Assembly: GCF_016093545.1 (NCBI RefSeq)
Contig: NZ_JADKYX010000026.1
Location: 45,347-109,346 of the forward strand
Origin: Massilia rhizosphaerae
GTDB taxonomy: Bacteria; Pseudomonadota; Gammaproteobacteria; Burkholderiales; Burkholderiaceae_D
Length of the DNA stretch: 64,000 nt
Direction of reading: 5' to 3'
The notes under the pieces are model-generated. The model saw only the letters and a list, made by a program, of their open reading frames with translations, did no database searches and was not told where the DNA came from. This document shows positions 51,755 to 60,521 of the stretch, one piece after another. Position numbers and translations under genes: made by a program. The first letter of the stretch is position 1. Every line of letters begins with the position of its first letter.

Positions 51755-53005
51755 ATGCAATCTCTTTCACTCCGACGTTCCGACGCTCCGACCATGTTCA
51801 AACGCGTATCGACTGCTCTGCTGCTTTCTCTCACCTTGACCGTGGCCGCGGCCGCGCCCGCGCCGCACGACGACTGGCGCACGGCCTGGTCGACCGCACC
51901 CGATTCGGCCGGCCCCGCCCTGCCCGCGCAAACGCTACGCCAGGTCGTGCGCGCGTCGACGTCCGGCACGCGCGTGCGCATCCGCCTGTCGAACCTGTTC
52001 GGCAAGGCGCCGCTGACGGTCGGCGCGGCCCGCGTGGGCTTGTCCGCCGGCGGATCGCGCGTCGCGCCCGGCGCCGACCGCGCCCTGCGGTTCGGCGGCC
52101 GGCCCACGGTGACGATCGCGGCGGGCGCCAGCGCGCTGTCCGATCCCGTCGACCTCGCCGTCGGCGCGCGCCAACTGCTGGCCGTCAGCCTGTACCTGCC
52201 CGCCAGGGTCGAGGTGTCGACGATCCACGGCGCCGCGCTGCAGACCGCCTACCTGAACGCGCCCGGCGACGCGACCGGGGCCGCCGACTTCCCGTCCGCA
52301 GCGACGGACGACAGGCGCTACTTCCTCACCGACGTCGAGGTGTTCGGAACGGACGCGGGACGCACGCTGGCCATCGTCGGCGACTCGATCGCGGACGGCA
52401 TCGGTTCCGGGACCGATCACGACGCCCGCTGGCCGGACGCGCTGGCCGCCCGCCTGCAGGAGGATCCGGCCCTTGCCTCGATCGGCATCGCGAACGGGGG
52501 TATCGCCGGCAACCGCCTGCTGAACGACGCCGCCGCTCCTTTCGTCGGCCCGAGCGCGCTGTCCCGCTTCGAGCGCGACGCGCTGGCCAAGCCCGGCGTG
52601 CGCTGGATCCTCGTGCACGAAGGCGTGAACGACATCACGGCCGCGCAGATACTGGCCGCGCCCGCGCAGCACGTGACGGCCGCGCAGATCGAAGCGGGCC
52701 TGCGCACGCTGGCCGAACGCGCCCACGCCCGGGGCGTGCGCATCTTCGCGGGCACCCTGACGCCGCTGGCCGGCACCAGGCGGTTCTATTCCGATGCGGT
52801 CGAACGCGAGCGCCAGGCCGTGAACGCGTGGATCCGCACGGCCGGCGTGTTCGACGCCGTCGTCGATTTCGACGCCGCCCTGCGCGACCCGGCCGCCCCC
52901 GCGCACCTGAACCCGGCATACGACAGCGGCGACCACCTGCACCCGAACGAACCGGGCCACCGCCTGATGGCGCAACAGGTCGATCTACGGCTGCTGAATC
53001 GTTAA
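51755..53005 (+). CDS. SGNH/GDSL-type hydrolase
   Basis: A 416-aa exported hydrolase. An N-terminal jelly-roll-like module (residues ~35-200: GTRVRIRLSNLFGKAPL and RRYFLTDVEVFG) is followed by an SGNH fold with the nucleophile block VGDSIADGIGSG, the block III GVNDI and a C-terminal DHLHPNEPGH (Asp-x-x-His). It cleaves acyl or sugar esters. ATG 51794 (MFKRV) may be the true start. It is divergent from the esterase gene at 51645, so both may share a regulatory region. Confidence 0.9.
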   Translation: MQSLSLRRSDAPTMFKRVSTALLLSLTLTVAAAAPAPHDDWRTAWSTAPDSAGPALPAQTLRQVVRASTSGTRVRIRLSNLFGKAPLTVGAARVGLSAGGSRVAPGADRALRFGGRPTVTIAAGASALSDPVDLAVGARQLLAVSLYLPARVEVSTIHGAALQTAYLNAPGDATGAADFPSAATDDRRYFLTDVEVFGTDAGRTLAIVGDSIADGIGSGTDHDARWPDALAARLQEDPALASIGIANGGIAGNRLLNDAAAPFVGPSALSRFERDALAKPGVRWILVHEGVNDITAAQILAAPAQHVTAAQIEAGLRTLAERAHARGVRIFAGTLTPLAGTRRFYSDAVERERQAVNAWIRTAGVFDAVVDFDAALRDPAAPAHLNPAYDSGDHLHPNEPGHRLMAQQVDLRLLNR

Positions 53006-53094
53006 AAAGCGAACGTGTGTCTCTTTCACAACGCAAATAGAACGGTCGTGCGAAATGGTGTATGCTTCGGCACCCCATACTTGGAGTGAGACCG

Positions 53095-54507
53095 ATGAAC
53101 CAGAAACACCTGACCCTGCTCGTCGCCCTGGCCCTGGGCACGTCGCTCGATGCGACGGCTTCCGGCTACCGCTTCGGCTCCCAGAGCGTATCCGCCCAGG
53201 GCACGGCGGAGGCCAACGGCGCCGAAGCTGCCGACGCATCCACCATCTTCGCCAACCCGGCCGGCCTGTCGCGCCTGGACGGCCGCCAGATCATGGGCGG
53301 CATCACGGCCGTCGTGCCCCATTCGACCTACCAGGACGCCGGCTCGACCCGCTTCACGCACACGCCCGCGGGCGGCCTGGCGTCGCAGGACGACTACGTG
53401 CCGGGCGTCGTCGCCGGCCCGTCGCTGTACTACAGCCAGAAGATCGACGGCCAGTGGACGGCCGGCGTCGGCGTGTTCGTCCCGTACGGCACCAAGCTGG
53501 ATTACGACAACGACTGGTCGGGGCGCTACTCGCTCACCAACATCAAGCTGCAATCGGTGACGGTGAACCCGTCGGTGGCGTTCAAGCTCTCCGAGCAGCA
53601 CAGCTTCGGCTTCGGCATCGACATGGAATACATGAAGGCGAGCCTGGGCCAGGCCGTGGACGTGCCGGGCTCCATCGCCGCCGCGCAGGCCACGGGCAGC
53701 GGCGCCGCGCTGGTGGGCCAGATCGCCGCGCTGGGCGGCAACCCGGCCGCCCTGGCGACCGCGCGCGACGCCCACGCGGGCGTGGACGGCAAGGACTGGG
53801 GCTATGGCTTCAACCTGGGTTACCTGTACTCGCCGACGCCGGACACGCGCTTCGGCATCGCCTACCGCTCGTCGATCAAGCATGAACTGAAGGGCGGCGC
53901 GGTGTGGGACTTCTCGACCGTCACGGGCGACGCCGTCGTCAACAAGGTGCTGCAGGGCGCCTCGCACCACGTCAACTCGGCGTCGCGCGTGGACATCAGC
54001 ACGCCCGAGACGCTGTCGGTGAACGCGTTCCACCAGTTCGATCCGAAATGGGCCGGCATGGCCGACGTGACCTGGACGCGCAACTCGCGCCTGCAGGACA
54101 TCAACATCCAGTTCGTGGGCGCCGGCGTGGGCGACCTCGTGATCCGCCAGCAGTGGAAGAACACGGTGCGCGTGGCGTTCGGCGCGAACTACCGGCTGGA
54201 CGACACGACGGTCCTGCGCGCGGGCATCGCCCACGACGACGCGCCGGTCCGCAACGACACGCTGCGCCACGCCGCCCTGCCGGACGCCGACCGCCTGCAA
54301 CTGTCGTTCGGCGCAAACTGGAAGCTGACCCCGGCCTCGTCGCTGGACCTGGCCTACAGCTGGCTGCATTTCAGCGATGCGAGCGGCAACTACACGAACG
54401 ACTGCAACCCGGCGCAGACGGCCTGCACCGGCAACGGCGAGACCACGCGCGGGACGTGGAAGACGCGCATGCAGTTGATCGGTCTCGCGTACAACTACAA
54501 GTTCTGA
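53095..54507 (+). CDS. FadL/OmpP1-family outer membrane transporter
   Basis: A 470-aa beta-barrel. The signal peptide ends DATASG; the hatch start GYRFGSQSVSAQGTAEANGAEAADASTIFANPAGLS (residues ~24-58) is the FadL signature. The barrel closes with YNYKF, a C-terminal Phe. FadL takes up long-chain fatty acids or other hydrophobic compounds. ATG 53095 was chosen because GGAG (TTGGAGTGAG) precedes it and homology starts there. Confidence 0.93.
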   Translation: MNQKHLTLLVALALGTSLDATASGYRFGSQSVSAQGTAEANGAEAADASTIFANPAGLSRLDGRQIMGGITAVVPHSTYQDAGSTRFTHTPAGGLASQDDYVPGVVAGPSLYYSQKIDGQWTAGVGVFVPYGTKLDYDNDWSGRYSLTNIKLQSVTVNPSVAFKLSEQHSFGFGIDMEYMKASLGQAVDVPGSIAAAQATGSGAALVGQIAALGGNPAALATARDAHAGVDGKDWGYGFNLGYLYSPTPDTRFGIAYRSSIKHELKGGAVWDFSTVTGDAVVNKVLQGASHHVNSASRVDISTPETLSVNAFHQFDPKWAGMADVTWTRNSRLQDINIQFVGAGVGDLVIRQQWKNTVRVAFGANYRLDDTTVLRAGIAHDDAPVRNDTLRHAALPDADRLQLSFGANWKLTPASSLDLAYSWLHFSDASGNYTNDCNPAQTACTGNGETTRGTWKTRMQLIGLAYNYKF

Positions 54508-54526
54508 TCGCGTTTGCGTGATGCAT

Positions 54527-54547
54527 GGTGGGCACGGAGTGCCCACC
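54527..54547. repeat. REP-like single hairpin, GGTGGGC family
   Basis: Arms GGTGGGCAC and GTGCCCACC around GGA, one copy only, in the 47-base gap between the fadL-type gene and the chemoreceptor. It may double as a transcription stop between converging genes. Confidence 0.75.
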
Positions 54548-54554
54548 AAACTTT

Positions 54555-55994
54555 TTACAACTTCGAGGAATCGAACCCGACCCGTACCGCCCCCCAATGC
54601 CGCCCGCCGATCTCGAGCGGCATCGACAGGTCGTTGATCACCTCCCCCGTGTCGCGCAGATAGGTCTGGAACAGGAACGGCTTGCGGTTCGCCGCCAGCT
54701 TCGCCCCGACCGGATCGTCGAAGATGCGCTTGTTGCGGCAATAGACCAGGTCGTGCTCGCGGCGCCCCGTCGGCGTCTGCGAGAACTTGCTGTTGTGCGT
54801 GGGCGCATAGCCGCGCGCGTCGACCGCCAGCGCGTACGTGCAGCCCGGCAGGTCGGCCAGCACGCGGTCGTACAGCGCCTGCAGGTCGTGCTCCACCGCG
54901 CGGTCGTAGCCCGTCGTGAAGCGCGGCGGGTCGGAATCGGGAATCGGCCGGTACGCCTGGTCGAAGATGTCGACGCCGCGCGCCAGATGGCCCGCCAGGC
55001 TGCGGCCGACGGCGTCGCGCAGGTGCGTCGTCGCGTCCACGAGACCGTCGAACGGCGTGCCGCCCGTGCGGAACTCGGCCAGCACGCCCTGCATCTCCTC
55101 GGTGGTCGCGCGCACTTCGTCGACACGGCGCGACGCATCGGCCATCGACTTGCCCGTCTCCGACGCATTCGTCGCCATGTCGTCCACCTGGCGGCCGATG
55201 GCCTGGCTGACCGTGTCCAGCGACTGCATCGCCGCGGCCATCTCGTTGACGGTGCCCGTCATGCGCTCGAAGTCGGCGACAAAGGTCTTGAAGTGGCCGG
55301 CGGCCATGCCGATCTCGCGCGCCGAGACGTTCACGCCGTCCAGGATGTCGTGCGTGGCGCCGGTCGTCGATTCGACGAGCGTGCGCATCTCGCTGTTGAC
55401 GCCCGCGATCTTGGACGTCTCCTCGTTGACCAGCTGCGACAGCCGCCGCACCTCGGCCGCCACGACGGCGAAGCCGCGCCCGGCCTCGCCCGCGCGCGCC
55501 GCCTCGATCGCGGCGTTGATGGCCAGCAGATTGGTCTGGTTGGCGATGCGCTGGATGATGCCGCCGAATTCGCTGATCGAACGGGCATGGTGATCCAGCT
55601 GCCCGACGGTGCGCGCAAAGCCGTCCACCTTGTCCTCGATCGCGCGCATGCGCGCTTCCAGGCGTACCAGTTCGTCCATCGACGCGCGCGCGACGCCCAG
55701 GTTACGGTCCGCCGTGCCGGCGATGTCGTCGGTGCCGGCCTTGACGCTGGCCGACAGCGCCGTCACGTCGCGCGCCGACGCCGCCAGCTCGCGCGCGGCC
55801 GCATACTGCTGGCGCGCCTTGTCGAGCGACTGATCGACCTCCTTGCGCAAGCGCGCCGCGTTGATCGCGGTGCGAATGCTGCCGTCGCGCGCATTCAGCA
55901 CGAGGCTGCGCACGCGGGCCGTCATGCCGGACCTTCCGGTCGGCGCAAACGCGGATGCGTAAGGCACCAGCGTCCCTTTCAACCAATTCAACAT
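54555..55994 (-). CDS. Soluble methyl-accepting chemotaxis protein with C-terminal sensor
   Basis: A 479-aa cytosolic chemoreceptor with no membrane helix. The N-terminal part is helical. The conserved signalling hairpin is FGGIIQRIANQTNLLAINAAIEAARAGEAGRGFAVVAAEVRRLS (residues ~141-185). Helices with Ala/Glu heptads follow, and a C-terminal PAS/Cache-like region (VDARGYAPTHNSKFSQ; DPVGAKLAANRKPFLFQTYLRDTGEVINDLSMPLEIGGRHWG). Signalling thus comes before sensing in the chain, which is the reverse of classical MCPs. No che genes are adjacent. Confidence 0.92.
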   Translation of the reverse strand: MLNWLKGTLVPYASAFAPTGRSGMTARVRSLVLNARDGSIRTAINAARLRKEVDQSLDKARQQYAAARELAASARDVTALSASVKAGTDDIAGTADRNLGVARASMDELVRLEARMRAIEDKVDGFARTVGQLDHHARSISEFGGIIQRIANQTNLLAINAAIEAARAGEAGRGFAVVAAEVRRLSQLVNEETSKIAGVNSEMRTLVESTTGATHDILDGVNVSAREIGMAAGHFKTFVADFERMTGTVNEMAAAMQSLDTVSQAIGRQVDDMATNASETGKSMADASRRVDEVRATTEEMQGVLAEFRTGGTPFDGLVDATTHLRDAVGRSLAGHLARGVDIFDQAYRPIPDSDPPRFTTGYDRAVEHDLQALYDRVLADLPGCTYALAVDARGYAPTHNSKFSQTPTGRREHDLVYCRNKRIFDDPVGAKLAANRKPFLFQTYLRDTGEVINDLSMPLEIGGRHWGAVRVGFDSSKL

Positions 55995-56164
55995 TCATGT
56001 CTCCCTCGGGGGATCGGCTCTATTTGTTCGACGGCCGACTTAATTTATAGAAAGTATAGGTTCACCCTGGATACATGTATCATTCGGCAAAAATCAATAT
56101 TCTGTCTAGCTAAATCGGGTAAATGCAGCCATCACGTCGTATTTACCACACGAAATATCTTAAA

Positions 56165-57709
56165 ATGGCCCATCGCCACGGTCAGCTTCTCCCTGCCTTG
56201 ACATTCTCGATCGGCCACCGCTTGTTTGCCTCGGTCCTGCTGGCGGTCCTCGCCGTGGCCGTCTGCGCCGTCGTCCTGCTGCGCCAGAACGTGCTGGCCG
56301 GCTTCGGCGACTACGCCGTCGGCATCGAGCTGGACCGCCTGGACGAACTGTCGACCGCGCTCGCGCGCCAGTACCGCACCCGCGGCGGCTGGGATTTCAT
56401 CCCCCGGGACGACCGCCAGGACTGGATCGCGCGCGAGCTCGCGCGCCTGCAGCGCGTGCGCGAGGCCGGCGTGCCGGGCGTCGCCGCCCCGGCCGCGCCG
56501 CCCGCGCCACCGGCCCCGCCGGCGCCCCCGGCTCCGCCGCTGCCGCCGCTGCCCGGACCAACCGTACCGGACGTCCCGCCAGTGCCGACGCCCGTCCCCG
56601 ATCCCGGCCCGCTGCCGCTGGCCCGCCGCATCACCCTGCTCGACGCGCACGGCGCCTGGCTCGCGGGCCGCCGTCCCGGTTCCGTCACCGCGCTGGCACG
56701 GCGCCCACTGGCCGTCGACGGCCGCACGGTCGGCTACCTCGCCGTCGCCCGCAGCGCCCGGCCCAGCGACGCGCTGGCCTACGCCTTCCTGCGCCAGCTC
56801 ACCAGCAGCCTGTGGCAGATCGTGGGGCTCGCCGTGCTGCTGAGCGCCCTCGCCGCCGTGCTGCTGGCGCGCCACTTCCGCCGCCCGATCCGGCAACTGG
56901 CCGCGGGCAGCCGGGCACTGGCCGAAGGCGATTTCGACGTGCGCCTCGATGCGCGCCGCAGCGACGAACTGGGCGACCTGGCGCGCCACTTCAACGCGCT
57001 CGCGGGCCGGCTGGCCAGCGCGGAAGCCGCACGCCGCCAATGGGTCGCCGACACGTCGCACGAATTGCGCACGCCGCTGGCCGTGCTGCGCGCCCAGCTG
57101 GAAGCGCTGCAGGACGGCGTGCGCAGCGCCACGCCGGACACGCTGGACGCCATGCTGCGTCAGGTGCTCGCGCTGAACAAGCTGATCGACGAGCTGTATG
57201 CGCTGGCCCGCGCCGACGTCGGGGCGCTCGACTGCAAACCCGTGACGCTCGACCTGTGGGCGCTCGCTTGCGACCACGCGCGCGGCGTCGAAGCGCGCCT
57301 CGCGCAAGCCGGCCTCGCGCTGGAACTCGGGCCGGCGCCGGACGCGGCGGCCGTGTGCGCGGACCCCGACCGCATGCGCCAGGTGCTCGACAACCTGTTC
57401 GAGAACAGCCTGCGCTACACGGCCCCCGGCGGCCGCGTGCACCTGCATGCGCGCGCGGACGGCCGCCGCCTCCACCTGTTCCTGGACGACAGCGCGCCCG
57501 GCGTGCCGGACGCCGCGCTGGCGCGCCTGTCCGAACGTTTCTATCGCGTGGACGCCTCGCGCAGCCGCGCCCACGGCGGCGCCGGCCTGGGACTCGCGCT
57601 GTGCCGGCGCCTGCTGGAAGCCCAGGGCGGCACGCTCGCCTTCGCGCATGCGCCGACGAAAGGCCTGCGCGCCATCGTCACGTTGCCGCTCGCGGGAGAC
57701 GGCGCATGA
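56165..57709 (+). CDS. Sensor histidine kinase with proline-rich periplasmic domain
   Basis: A 514-aa membrane kinase. TM1 spans residues ~19-40; the periplasmic part (~41-205) contains a Pro/Ala run, PPAPPAPPAPPAPPLPPLPG; TM2 lies at ~212-235; then HAMP, HisKA with phospho-His 299 in VADTSHELRTPL, and HATPase with NLFENSLRYT and GGAGLGLALCRRLL. It is of the BaeS/CpxA type. The ATG at 56165 was chosen at the start of the hydrophobic part; a 14-codon extension is possible. It overlaps the response regulator gene (ATGA). The small exported protein downstream also has a Pro-rich run. Confidence 0.92.
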   Translation: MAHRHGQLLPALTFSIGHRLFASVLLAVLAVAVCAVVLLRQNVLAGFGDYAVGIELDRLDELSTALARQYRTRGGWDFIPRDDRQDWIARELARLQRVREAGVPGVAAPAAPPAPPAPPAPPAPPLPPLPGPTVPDVPPVPTPVPDPGPLPLARRITLLDAHGAWLAGRRPGSVTALARRPLAVDGRTVGYLAVARSARPSDALAYAFLRQLTSSLWQIVGLAVLLSALAAVLLARHFRRPIRQLAAGSRALAEGDFDVRLDARRSDELGDLARHFNALAGRLASAEAARRQWVADTSHELRTPLAVLRAQLEALQDGVRSATPDTLDAMLRQVLALNKLIDELYALARADVGALDCKPVTLDLWALACDHARGVEARLAQAGLALELGPAPDAAAVCADPDRMRQVLDNLFENSLRYTAPGGRVHLHARADGRRLHLFLDDSAPGVPDAALARLSERFYRVDASRSRAHGGAGLGLALCRRLLEAQGGTLAFAHAPTKGLRAIVTLPLAGDGA

Positions 57710-58383
57710 ACGCGCGCATCGCCATCGTCGAGGACGAGCCGGAACTGGCCGCGCTCGTGGCCGACTACGCGCGCGCGGCCGGCTACACGGCCGACATATT
57801 CGGCGACGGCGCCGCCGCGCTGGATGCCGTGCGGCGCGACCCGCCGGCGCTGGTCGTGCTCGACCTGATGCTGCCCGGCCTCGACGGCCTGTCCCTGTGC
57901 CGCGCGCTGCGCGCGGACGCGAACCCCGTGCTGGCCGGCCTGCCCGTCGTGATGGTGACGGCGCGCGTGGAAGAGATCGACCGCCTGCTGGGCCTCGACG
58001 CGGGCGCCGACGACTATCTGTGCAAGCCCTTCAGCCCGCGCGAACTCATCGCGCGCATCAAGGCGATTTTGCGGCGCGCGGGAAGCCCGGCGCCCGTCAT
58101 CGCCGTCGACACGGCCGCGCGCCGCATCGCCGTCCACGGCAAGGCGCTCGACCTGACGCCGACGGAATACGGCATCCTGGCCGCGCTGGCGCGCCGCCCG
58201 GGCCAGGTGTTCTCGCGCGCCCAGCTGCTCGACGTGGCGCGCGAGGGCAACGCGAACCTCGACGTGACGGACCGCGCCATCGACAGCCACGTCAAGAACC
58301 TGCGAAAAAAACTGGACGCGGCGCTGCCGGGCGTGGACGCCATCCGGTCGATCTACGGGCTCGGTTACCGGTTCGATCCCTGA
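57706..58383 (+). CDS. OmpR-family response regulator (BaeR-like)
   Basis: A 225-aa regulator. The receiver domain (residues 1-115) has phospho-Asp 53 in LVVLDLMLPGLDG, and a winged helix C-terminal domain follows (ALDLTPTEYGILAALARRPGQVFSR and VTDRAIDSHVKNLRKKL). It is co-translated with the kinase through an ATGA overlap. Its targets are unknown; the small exported Pro-rich protein 90 bases downstream is the best candidate. Confidence 0.94.
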   Translation: MNARIAIVEDEPELAALVADYARAAGYTADIFGDGAAALDAVRRDPPALVVLDLMLPGLDGLSLCRALRADANPVLAGLPVVMVTARVEEIDRLLGLDAGADDYLCKPFSPRELIARIKAILRRAGSPAPVIAVDTAARRIAVHGKALDLTPTEYGILAALARRPGQVFSRAQLLDVAREGNANLDVTDRAIDSHVKNLRKKLDAALPGVDAIRSIYGLGYRFDP

Positions 58384-58472
58384 TCCGGGCATCTTCATGT
58401 TTTCTCCACAATCGGGCGGCAGGATGCACGCATGCCCCGCCGCTCGGCGCGGGCTTCGACAAGGAGAAGACC

Positions 58473-58829
58473 ATGAAAGCAGCCACCTTCGCGATCCTGC
58501 TGGGCGCCGCCGCGCTGCCCGCGCTGGCGCAAACGACGGATGACCATGACCGCGACGCGCCCGTCCACGTGCGCATCCACTGCGAGACGGACACCGGCAA
58601 ATGCAAGCCGCCGCCCGCGCCACCGGTTCCGCCCGCACCACCCGCACCACCGGCACCACCTCCGCCGCCCAGGCTGCCGTCCGTCCCGGCCGAGGCGCAC
58701 GCGGCCTGCGCGTCCAAGCCTGCCGGCAGCGCCCTCACGTGGGACCTGAGCGAGGGCGGCGTCATGACAGGCGTCTGCGCCCGGCGCGACGGCAAGATGG
58801 TGTTCGTGCTGCGTAGCTATGAGCGTTGA
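58473..58829 (+). CDS. Small exported proline-rich protein
   Basis: A 118-aa protein with a signal peptide (FAILLGAAALPALAQ), a short region with Cys (IHCETDTGKCKPPP), a proline run (PPVPPAPPAPPAPPPPPRLP) and a C-terminal part with two further Cys (HAACASK, TGVCARRDG). AAGGAG precedes ATG 58473. I know no family. It follows the two-component pair and shares its proline-rich style with the kinase ectodomain, so it may be an accessory or target of that system. The transposon-like element begins 2 bases after its stop. Confidence 0.75.
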   Translation: MKAATFAILLGAAALPALAQTTDDHDRDAPVHVRIHCETDTGKCKPPPAPPVPPAPPAPPAPPPPPRLPSVPAEAHAACASKPAGSALTWDLSEGGVMTGVCARRDGKMVFVLRSYER

Positions 58830-58893
58830 GCGACACATAAATCTGCACCGGACGACACATAAGGCTGCGCTACGGGCTGAAAACGACACATAA

Positions 58894-58992
58894 GGAACCG
58901 CTGATTTATTCGCTCCCCGGAAGTTGAGTCTCTTACAGATCAATGACTTACGAGGTGCTCACTCGCGGAAAATCGATTAAATCAGCACTTCC
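58894..58992. mobile_element. 99-bp MITE nested in the left end of the element
   Basis: 19-bp imperfect terminal inverted repeats, GGAACCGCTGATTTATTCG (58894-58912) and CGATTAAATCAGCACTTCC (58974-58992), agree at 15 of 19 positions. ATAA flanks both sides, a 4-bp target duplication. The ends look like those of IS5-type elements. It interrupts the sequence right after the third CGACACATAA motif. With the 58830-59237 gap it accounts for everything notable there; no gene is seen. Confidence 0.65.
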
Positions 58993-59237
58993 ATAACCTT
59001 GCGCTGCGCATATACGCTCGAGAATTGATTTTGGGTAACTTTGTGGGGAGATCGATCACCTGAGCCTTGTATTGCCAAAATGCTGCTAGAATTCGCTGAA
59101 GGCCGACCGTCCGGCCTGTAAGCCGACCTTGCGCATGCATGGCGAAGATCGCCTCAGATCAGCGGGTAATAAATTGTCAGTCCGTCCTCTAACTCAGGTA
59201 CGGTTTGTCGGCTGCCTGCCTTTCGTTGGAGACGATC

Positions 59238-59936
59238 ATGTCTGACTTATTGAAGTTCCCATCCGGCCGCTCGGTCGGTAACTGCCGCAAAGATGCTAAG
59301 CGCCTGGCGCGGCAAGACCGTATTCCGCTGTGCGAAGCTCAAGACCGCGTGGCAATCGCGAACGGTGGCGCGCATTCATGGGCACGCGCTCTGTCAACTC
59401 TCGATGGTCACTGCATCGCGCCTCGCCACTCCAGAGCGATCATGACCGCCAACGATATTCTCGCGGTGATGGAAAGGTGGCCCACGCTTAATCACTTTGG
59501 ATTCGAAGTAAGCGCGCGCACCGAGAAGCCTTACCATATTGCTTTGGCGGAAAACCGCGAACGGCTCAAGGCTGCGGTCGATGAGTGCAACCGCGCGGCT
59601 CGCTTCTTGATGCATGCTGAGAAACGCAAAACGATCAATCCAAGAGCCGGTTCTAGCTACGGCTTGAAGCACCAAGTTGAGTATTTTTGCCGAACACTCC
59701 CCAGTGAGCACGACAGCGGCGACTACGTATCAAACGGTTCATTCATTTGCGCCGCACTGCATCTCGGATTTGAAGTTCGGGCGACCCGTCTTGGCGGTCC
59801 CAATGTGCACGTCAACATAAGTAGCCGCTCCCCTATCTTTGAGTGGCGAAAGTTACGAGAACAAGCGCGAGGAATTTACTATGATCCCAAGGCTCGCCTA
59901 CGCCTCGCTGTACTTGAGGAGAAAATGGCACCGTAG
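59238..59936 (+). CDS. Hypothetical protein carried on the mobile element
   Basis: A 232-aa protein. Residues ~1-50 (SGRSVGNCRKDAKRLARQDR, then CEAQDRVAIANGGAHSWARAL) resemble a short helical motif that often opens proteins on plasmids and mobile elements, of the form K-x-L-(x)n-A-Q-x-x-x-A-x-x-x-G-x-x-S-W. The rest is not recognised; a C-terminal segment (VHVNISSRSPIFEWRKLREQ) looks globular. GGAG precedes ATG 59238. Codon use is less GC-rich than the core. It lies inside the terminal repeats as cargo. Confidence 0.7.
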   Translation: MSDLLKFPSGRSVGNCRKDAKRLARQDRIPLCEAQDRVAIANGGAHSWARALSTLDGHCIAPRHSRAIMTANDILAVMERWPTLNHFGFEVSARTEKPYHIALAENRERLKAAVDECNRAARFLMHAEKRKTINPRAGSSYGLKHQVEYFCRTLPSEHDSGDYVSNGSFICAALHLGFEVRATRLGGPNVHVNISSRSPIFEWRKLREQARGIYYDPKARLRLAVLEEKMAP

Positions 59937-60028
59937 TATGTAGTTTGGGGCGGCGGCGTGTGTCGCTGTCGCTTCGCAGTTGTTCGTGAAGAACACGATC
60001 CCGGTTGCCTCGAAATAGCGGAGGATTC

Positions 60029-60310
60029 ATGAGTAAATTTTTTGTATCTTCTAATTTACAAAATTGGAAGTCAGGCGACTGCCCTGCGAATGCGTTTGTT
60101 TCGATTGGAGTTAACGAACACATTGCGCTTCCGAATGGGGAGTTGCTGATAAGTGCGCAACTTGCGACTGACGGGGAAGTTGACTACGCAGTTGATGGGC
60201 TTATAGCAGAGTTGGAAAAGATTCGACGCGCAGCAAAGACGCGGATTAAAGCTGACAACGCCCGAGTCAGAAACGATGTCACCAAGCGGATCGAAGAGCG
60301 AGGCGAGTGA
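60029..60310 (+). CDS. Small hypothetical protein on the mobile element
   Basis: A 93-aa protein with an N-terminal beta-rich part (FFVSSNLQNWKSGDCPANAF, LLISAQLATDGEVDYAVDGL) and a helical basic end (LEKIRRAAKTRIKADNARVR). GGAGG lies 5 bases before ATG 60029, so it is probably expressed. I do not recognise a family. It follows the previous cargo gene by 92 bases. Confidence 0.55.
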   Translation: MSKFFVSSNLQNWKSGDCPANAFVSIGVNEHIALPNGELLISAQLATDGEVDYAVDGLIAELEKIRRAAKTRIKADNARVRNDVTKRIEERGE

Positions 60311-60350
60311 TCCGTGTGCTGACCTTTTGTCGCTGCCATCAGTATGCAGT

Positions 60351-60521
60351 ATGCGAGACGACGAGAGACGTGACACCCTTCTCTCGGACCTTCAACTCGA
60401 TTTGAATCGGGCTTCGGTTGGCTTACTGAAAGCCAGTTGCGGGAAATCTTTGCCGATGACGACTGAGCGTACGACTATGCTTGATTTGCTCTATTTCGCC
60501 AGCCAGTGGAAGAAGCGGTGA
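60351..60521 (+). CDS. Possible small hypothetical protein
   Basis: A 56-aa frame with a charged start (MRDDERRDTLLSDLQLDLNR) and a hydrophobic-aromatic end (MLDLLYFASQWKKR). It lacks a strong ribosome-binding site. The following ~270 bases (60522-60789) show no gene apart from the right-end repeats and the upstream region of the BlaI-type gene. Confidence 0.35.
   Translation: MRDDERRDTLLSDLQLDLNRASVGLLKASCGKSLPMTTERTTMLDLLYFASQWKKR

Noticed and set aside
56491..56600. Proline-rich DNA repeat in the kinase gene considered as a minisatellite
   Set aside because: The repeat is short, in frame and coding; it is described with the kinase instead.
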